Positions 60,663 through 64,000 of a stretch of DNA of 64,000 nt are shown piece after piece; position 1 is the stretch's first letter; each line of letters starts with the position of its first letter. The notes beneath the pieces were generated by a model, which was not told where the DNA came from, did no database searches, and was given only the letters and a program-made list of their open reading frames with translations. The stretch covers positions 62,001-126,000 of the forward strand of contig CAJNDS010001680.1 of assembly GCA_905221605.1 (NCBI GenBank), given 5' to 3'. The translations under genes and the position numbers were made by a program. The DNA comes from Symbiodinium natans. Taxonomy: Eukaryota; Sar; Dinophyceae; Suessiales; Symbiodiniaceae.

Positions 60663-61051
60663 AATCCGAAAGGGAGCTTATGCCCCCTAAAGCCTAACAA
60701 GCCGGAAGCCTCCCGAGCTGCTTTGAGTCTACGGGGGCCTCACCTAGACAGCGCTATATAACACTTTGCACCCTAAACTCAAAAGCCCTGAATCCCAAAA
60801 TCCCAAATCCTGAAACCACGAAACCCTAAAACCCTGAAACCCTGAAGCTGCAGGCCTCAAATGCTAGGGTTCAGGGTGGTCTCGCGAAAAGCCTTCCTGG
60901 TAGATTAGGGATCTGGGTTTAAGATTCTTTAGGTGCCACCTGAAACCCTACACCCTAAGGCCTAAAACCTAACCCTAAACCCCAAACCCTAAACCGTAAA
61001 CCCCAAATTTTTAAACCCCAAACCCTAAACCCGAAACCCCAATCCCCAGGC

Positions 61052-61131
61052 TTGGACATGGAAGCACGGGAAAATGACCATCGGACGCAGACCTTCATTT
61101 CCTGCACCCTGCCCTGCACAGCGGTGCGGGC
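61052..61131 (+). CDS. Putative exon
   Basis: Reads DMEARENDHRTQTFISCTLP then CTAVR. Confidence 0.4.
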
Positions 61132-61331
61132 TTAGGGTTGGGGATGTGTTGCGGAAGCTTCGTAAGCCGAGGGAGGGACCTTAGGGGTCTTTGGGGGGCC
61201 ATTTCGGGGCTACTTAGGTATATAGGGACTATATAAGGCACATATAGCATAGAATTGGGACCCTTATCTGACTCGTAATGCTTGTGTTTTATCGGTTTAG
61301 GGTTTAGGGTTTAGGGTTTGTGTTTTATCAG

Positions 61332-61411
61332 GGGCCATGGTGGGGTGGAGCAATGGGAACATCACCTGGGGTCCCGTCTTCATCATGGAGACCTACGCGC
61401 GATGGGCCTGA
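61332..61411 (+). CDS. Putative exon
   Basis: After TTTTATCAG, reads AMVGWSNGNITWGPVFIMET then YARWA. The preceding TTTAGGG stretch is flanked by duplicated TTGTGTTTTATC. Confidence 0.45.
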
Positions 61412-62090
61412 ACCCTCTATACACCTAGTAGAGTAGGGAACCTTTTACCTTTTTGGGGTAGTAGAATCCCCTTATAATCCCAAAGGTTAACCTTTAATTC
61501 CCCCAGGTTACTGGACAACTAAGTTTGCAGCTCAAAATCGTTTTTTGCTTTAGGGTGTAGGGTTTTTGGGCAGTCTCCAATTCCAGCTTCAAAAACTTAC
61601 GCGTATTTGGTGGGCTTGGGCATGTAGGTTCGATGTGTAGCGACACGCGCTTGCCTGGGATGCCCCCCCCCCCCCCCGATTCTTCACATCTGTCCTCCAA
61701 AGGGTGCGGATAAACGTCACGCGAGCCAGACAATGACAACTCATGACAAATGCCCCAAACCATACATCCTCTAAACCCTAAACCCTAAACTCTGAATTCC
61801 CTAAACCATGATGATGCGCAGCTGGTCTAAACATCACGACACAGTTCGAGCGTGTAGGTCCACCGCAATCAGGACGCTCTGAGAGCCTGCACCATTGGTC
61901 TGCGTGTATGTGTTGGATTTTTATGTCTACAGATGTTCGTCATCTCTCTCGCATCTCGCTCTTAAGGGCAACATGGGATTATTATCTTTTATTCTTTGGG
62001 GAAGGGGGGGGGGTTCTGAAGCAAATAGTACATTAATTAGGGCACCCGTTTTTTGGAGCATCCCAGAGTACGACCATACTTCTTCCTCAG

Positions 62091-62165
62091 GCATCGACAG
62101 GCGAAACGTGGAGCAAGTGGCGCAGACGCGGGGCACCGCGGCCACGCGATGGGTTGGCCCTGGCC
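62091..62165 (+). CDS. Putative exon
   Basis: After the strong acceptor ACTTCTTCCTCAG, reads GIDRRNVEQVAQTRGTAATR then WVGP. Confidence 0.42.
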
Positions 62166-62442
62166 CTTGCTGTAGGGCACCCTAAACCTGATCGAAAACC
62201 CACCCCCCTAAACCCGAATCCCTACACCCTCAACCCGAAAAACCTTAAAGTTTTGTTCAGCCTTGCTCTTGCGTGTGCGAGAGTTTAAACCCCTCAGAAG
62301 GGTTGAGCTTGGGCGGGTTTAGGGTTGAGGGTTTAGGGTAATTCTGCGACTAGTCAAAGGCTTGGGGGTGTAGTTGTTTTGTGGGGAGGGGGCTGAGATC
62401 CAGGCGGGTCTCAACATTGCAGCACATTTCTTTTTTGGGCAG

Positions 62443-62583
62443 GCCGCATATAAGCTCCATCTGGGATGGGGTCGAGGTATCGCCGACGGCTTTGACTACC
62501 ATGAAACGCAGCGACAGAACAAGTGGGCTGCCTGGCGGCAAGCAGCCAGCAGCGAAAGCATGTCTGGAGAGCTATACAGCTGA
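62443..62583 (+). CDS. Putative last exon, 46 codons to TGA
   Basis: After TTCTTTTTTGGGCAG, reads AAYKLHLGWGRGIADGFDYH, ETQRQNKWAAWRQAASSESM, then SGELYS and TGA. Strong polypyrimidine acceptor and protein-like composition. Confidence 0.52.
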   Translation, partial: AAYKLHLGWGRGIADGFDYHETQRQNKWAAWRQAASSESMSGELYS

Positions 62584-62687
62584 TTTGTGACACGTGCGCA
62601 TGACAAGCAGATCCACCCTAAACCCTAAACCCTAAACCCTAAACCCTAAACCCCTATAGCACGAAACCAAGTGCAGGATGCAGAATG

Positions 62688-62771
62688 TTGTGGCTCGAGG
62701 GTTCGAAAAACCTGCAGGACTACATGGCTTTCATCTTCCACCTCTGCGAGACAGAGCTGGAGGTGCAACTG
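62688..62771 (+). CDS. Putative exon between inverted telomeric repeats
   Basis: Reads LWLEGSKNLQDYMAFIFHLC then ETELEVQ; it may start only after AACCTGCAG at 62717. Confidence 0.45.
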
Positions 62772-63008
62772 TTTAGGGTTTAAGGGTTTAAGGGTTTAAG
62801 GGTTTAGGGGTTTAAGGGTTTAAGGGTTTAAGGGTTTAGGGTTTAAGGGTTTAGGGTTGAGGGTTGAGGGTTTGGGCTAAGGGTTTAGGGTTTAGGGCAG
62901 TTTAGGGTTTATGGTTTATGGGCTGCAGATGGTAGATAGTCCTGGCTCACCAACTGGAGACCCCAAGGTCTCAAAGCATCTTCAGCTCCCCAATACCAAA
63001 AAGCACAG

Positions 63009-63080
63009 GAGCTGACGGGACCTGAGCATTACATCCGAACCTTGATGGACCGGGGCGACGCTGCTCTGCTGCAGAGGCTT
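63009..63080 (+). CDS. Putative exon
   Basis: After AAAGCACAG, reads ELTGPEHYIRTLMDRGDAAL then LQRL; ends at a family E element. Confidence 0.45.
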
Positions 63081-63204
63081 TACTACGATTTTACGACCCC
63101 CCCCCCCCCCCCAAACAAAAAGAAAACTACAACTAAAATAATCCCTATAATACGCTTGTAAGGAAGCTTTGGTGAAATTTCTGGGGGTTCTTAAGCAAGT
63201 AGTA
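63081..63204 (+). repeat. Hairpin element, family E
   Basis: TACTACGATTTTACGACCCC ... GGGGGTTCTTAAGCAAGTAG. Confidence 0.55.
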
Positions 63205-63621
63205 GTTGAGGGATCAGGCTTAGTGACCCTTTTAAACAGTGCAGCTTAGTGATTGGGAAATATACCCTTTGTTAAGGTACAAGGTTACGCTATGTAAATC
63301 CTAAACACCCTGTACTCCTTAAACTCCCTCTAAGTAGACCTTAAGCCTTTTTTTTTTGGGGGGGGGGGGGGGTTAATATCCCTACATAATCCCAAAGGTT
63401 AACCTCTAGGCCCCCGCGGGTACTGGACAACTAGGTGAATGTTGAGGTTAGAGCTATTCTGGGTCGTGCTTTGTGAAAATTTTGAGTTTGCCTGCTTTCC
63501 TTGACAAGAGAACCTACTCACAAATATGTTTGATTCGGTAACTGATGCTTATGTGCCTAGGGCTTGCCTTTTCTTTATGTAGAGGGCTGGAGTTTAGCGA
63601 CTGTTGGCAGGGCATGGGTTT

Positions 63622-63733
63622 CCCAGAGAGCCCGATACCCCTCAAACAAGGAATATGCCTTAAATCATATTCAGGATCCCCATATGATTTAAGGTCTATT
63701 CCTTGTTTAAGAGGTATCGGGCTCTTTGGGTTC
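63622..63733 (+). repeat. Hairpin element, family F
   Basis: CCAGAGAGCCCGATACCCCT ... AGAGGTATCGGGCTCTTTGG, a near-perfect palindrome with inner AACAAGGAATA / TATTCCTTGTT. Confidence 0.7.
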
Positions 63734-64000
63734 TTCCTTGTTGTCCAATACTGTCTTTGAATTTCGAACTGCACGAGAGGGGGGCAAGGCACAGGAGACC
63801 CACCGTTGCTTGTTGAGTAATATAGGGGTCGGAATCGTTACTGATAGCATTCCCTTATGGTCCCTTCATAGTTAGACTCTAGTGGCCCCCAAAACCATAT
63901 TATTCCGGCCCCTGCATTAGGGTTTTGGGTTTTGGGACTTGCGGGGTGTTGCCGAGACTGTGTCGATGTTTGGGTTGCAAAACAGGGCGTGCTTGAAGGT

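Noticed and set aside
1..64000. CRISPR arrays, bacterial operons, rRNA genes
   Set aside because: None seen; the tandem repeats lack CRISPR spacing and the coding style is eukaryotic.

Overview
This window looks like nuclear DNA of a dinoflagellate, most likely a relative of Symbiodinium. The reasons are: TTTAGGG-type telomeric repeats along almost the whole length; a Copia-type retrotransposon with a CCCH zinc-finger gag and a PC-motif domain of the kind known from Symbiodinium; a near-copy of the 3' part of the dinoflagellate spliced leader inside its LTR; and many short exon-like islands that all read best on the + strand. A chromerid or another alveolate is not excluded.

Layout. 1-32.7 kb and 42.5-64 kb are one kind of landscape: GC-rich unique islands of about 40-250 bp, usually entered after an AG and open on the + strand, separated by intron-like DNA. 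That DNA consists of (a) TTTAGGG/CCCTAAA arrays and (b) at least six families of roughly 100-190 bp hairpin elements with terminal inverted repeats (families A-F here). I read the islands as small exons of one or more large + strand genes. Single islands are weak calls. The best-supported gene is at 24.2-25.8 kb, where five exons join in frame across four introns and encode a PDZ-like domain. Three of those introns carry a short duplication of exon sequence at their two ends, and removing exactly one copy restores the frame. That is the behaviour of introner-type mobile introns.

Telomeric arrays have a polarity. C-strand arrays lie upstream of an island and G-strand arrays downstream in at least 20 cases, so the intervening introns start (TTTAGGG)n and end (CCCTAAA)n. 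Each island therefore looks like a tiny fragment with a telomere at each end, or equivalently each intron has complementary ends.

32,824-42,460 is a complete, very young, antisense LTR retrotransposon of 9,637 bp: 246-bp LTRs identical as read, 5-bp target duplication TCTAT, primer site and polypurine tract. It sits in the second copy of a local tandem repeat whose first copy preserves the empty site. It has three ORFs: ORF1 with a HAD-like domain and no ATG, ORF2 (coiled coil), and ORF3 (gag-protease-integrase-methyltransferase-like domain-reverse transcriptase-RNase H). ORF2 and ORF3 share one frame and are separated by a single TAA. Thirteen copies of a small inverted repeat with a GCAA loop, with compensatory stem changes, are scattered over this element in coding, untranslated and LTR sequence.

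Limits: everything was done by eye. Exon borders, strand and membership of one gene need RNA evidence.
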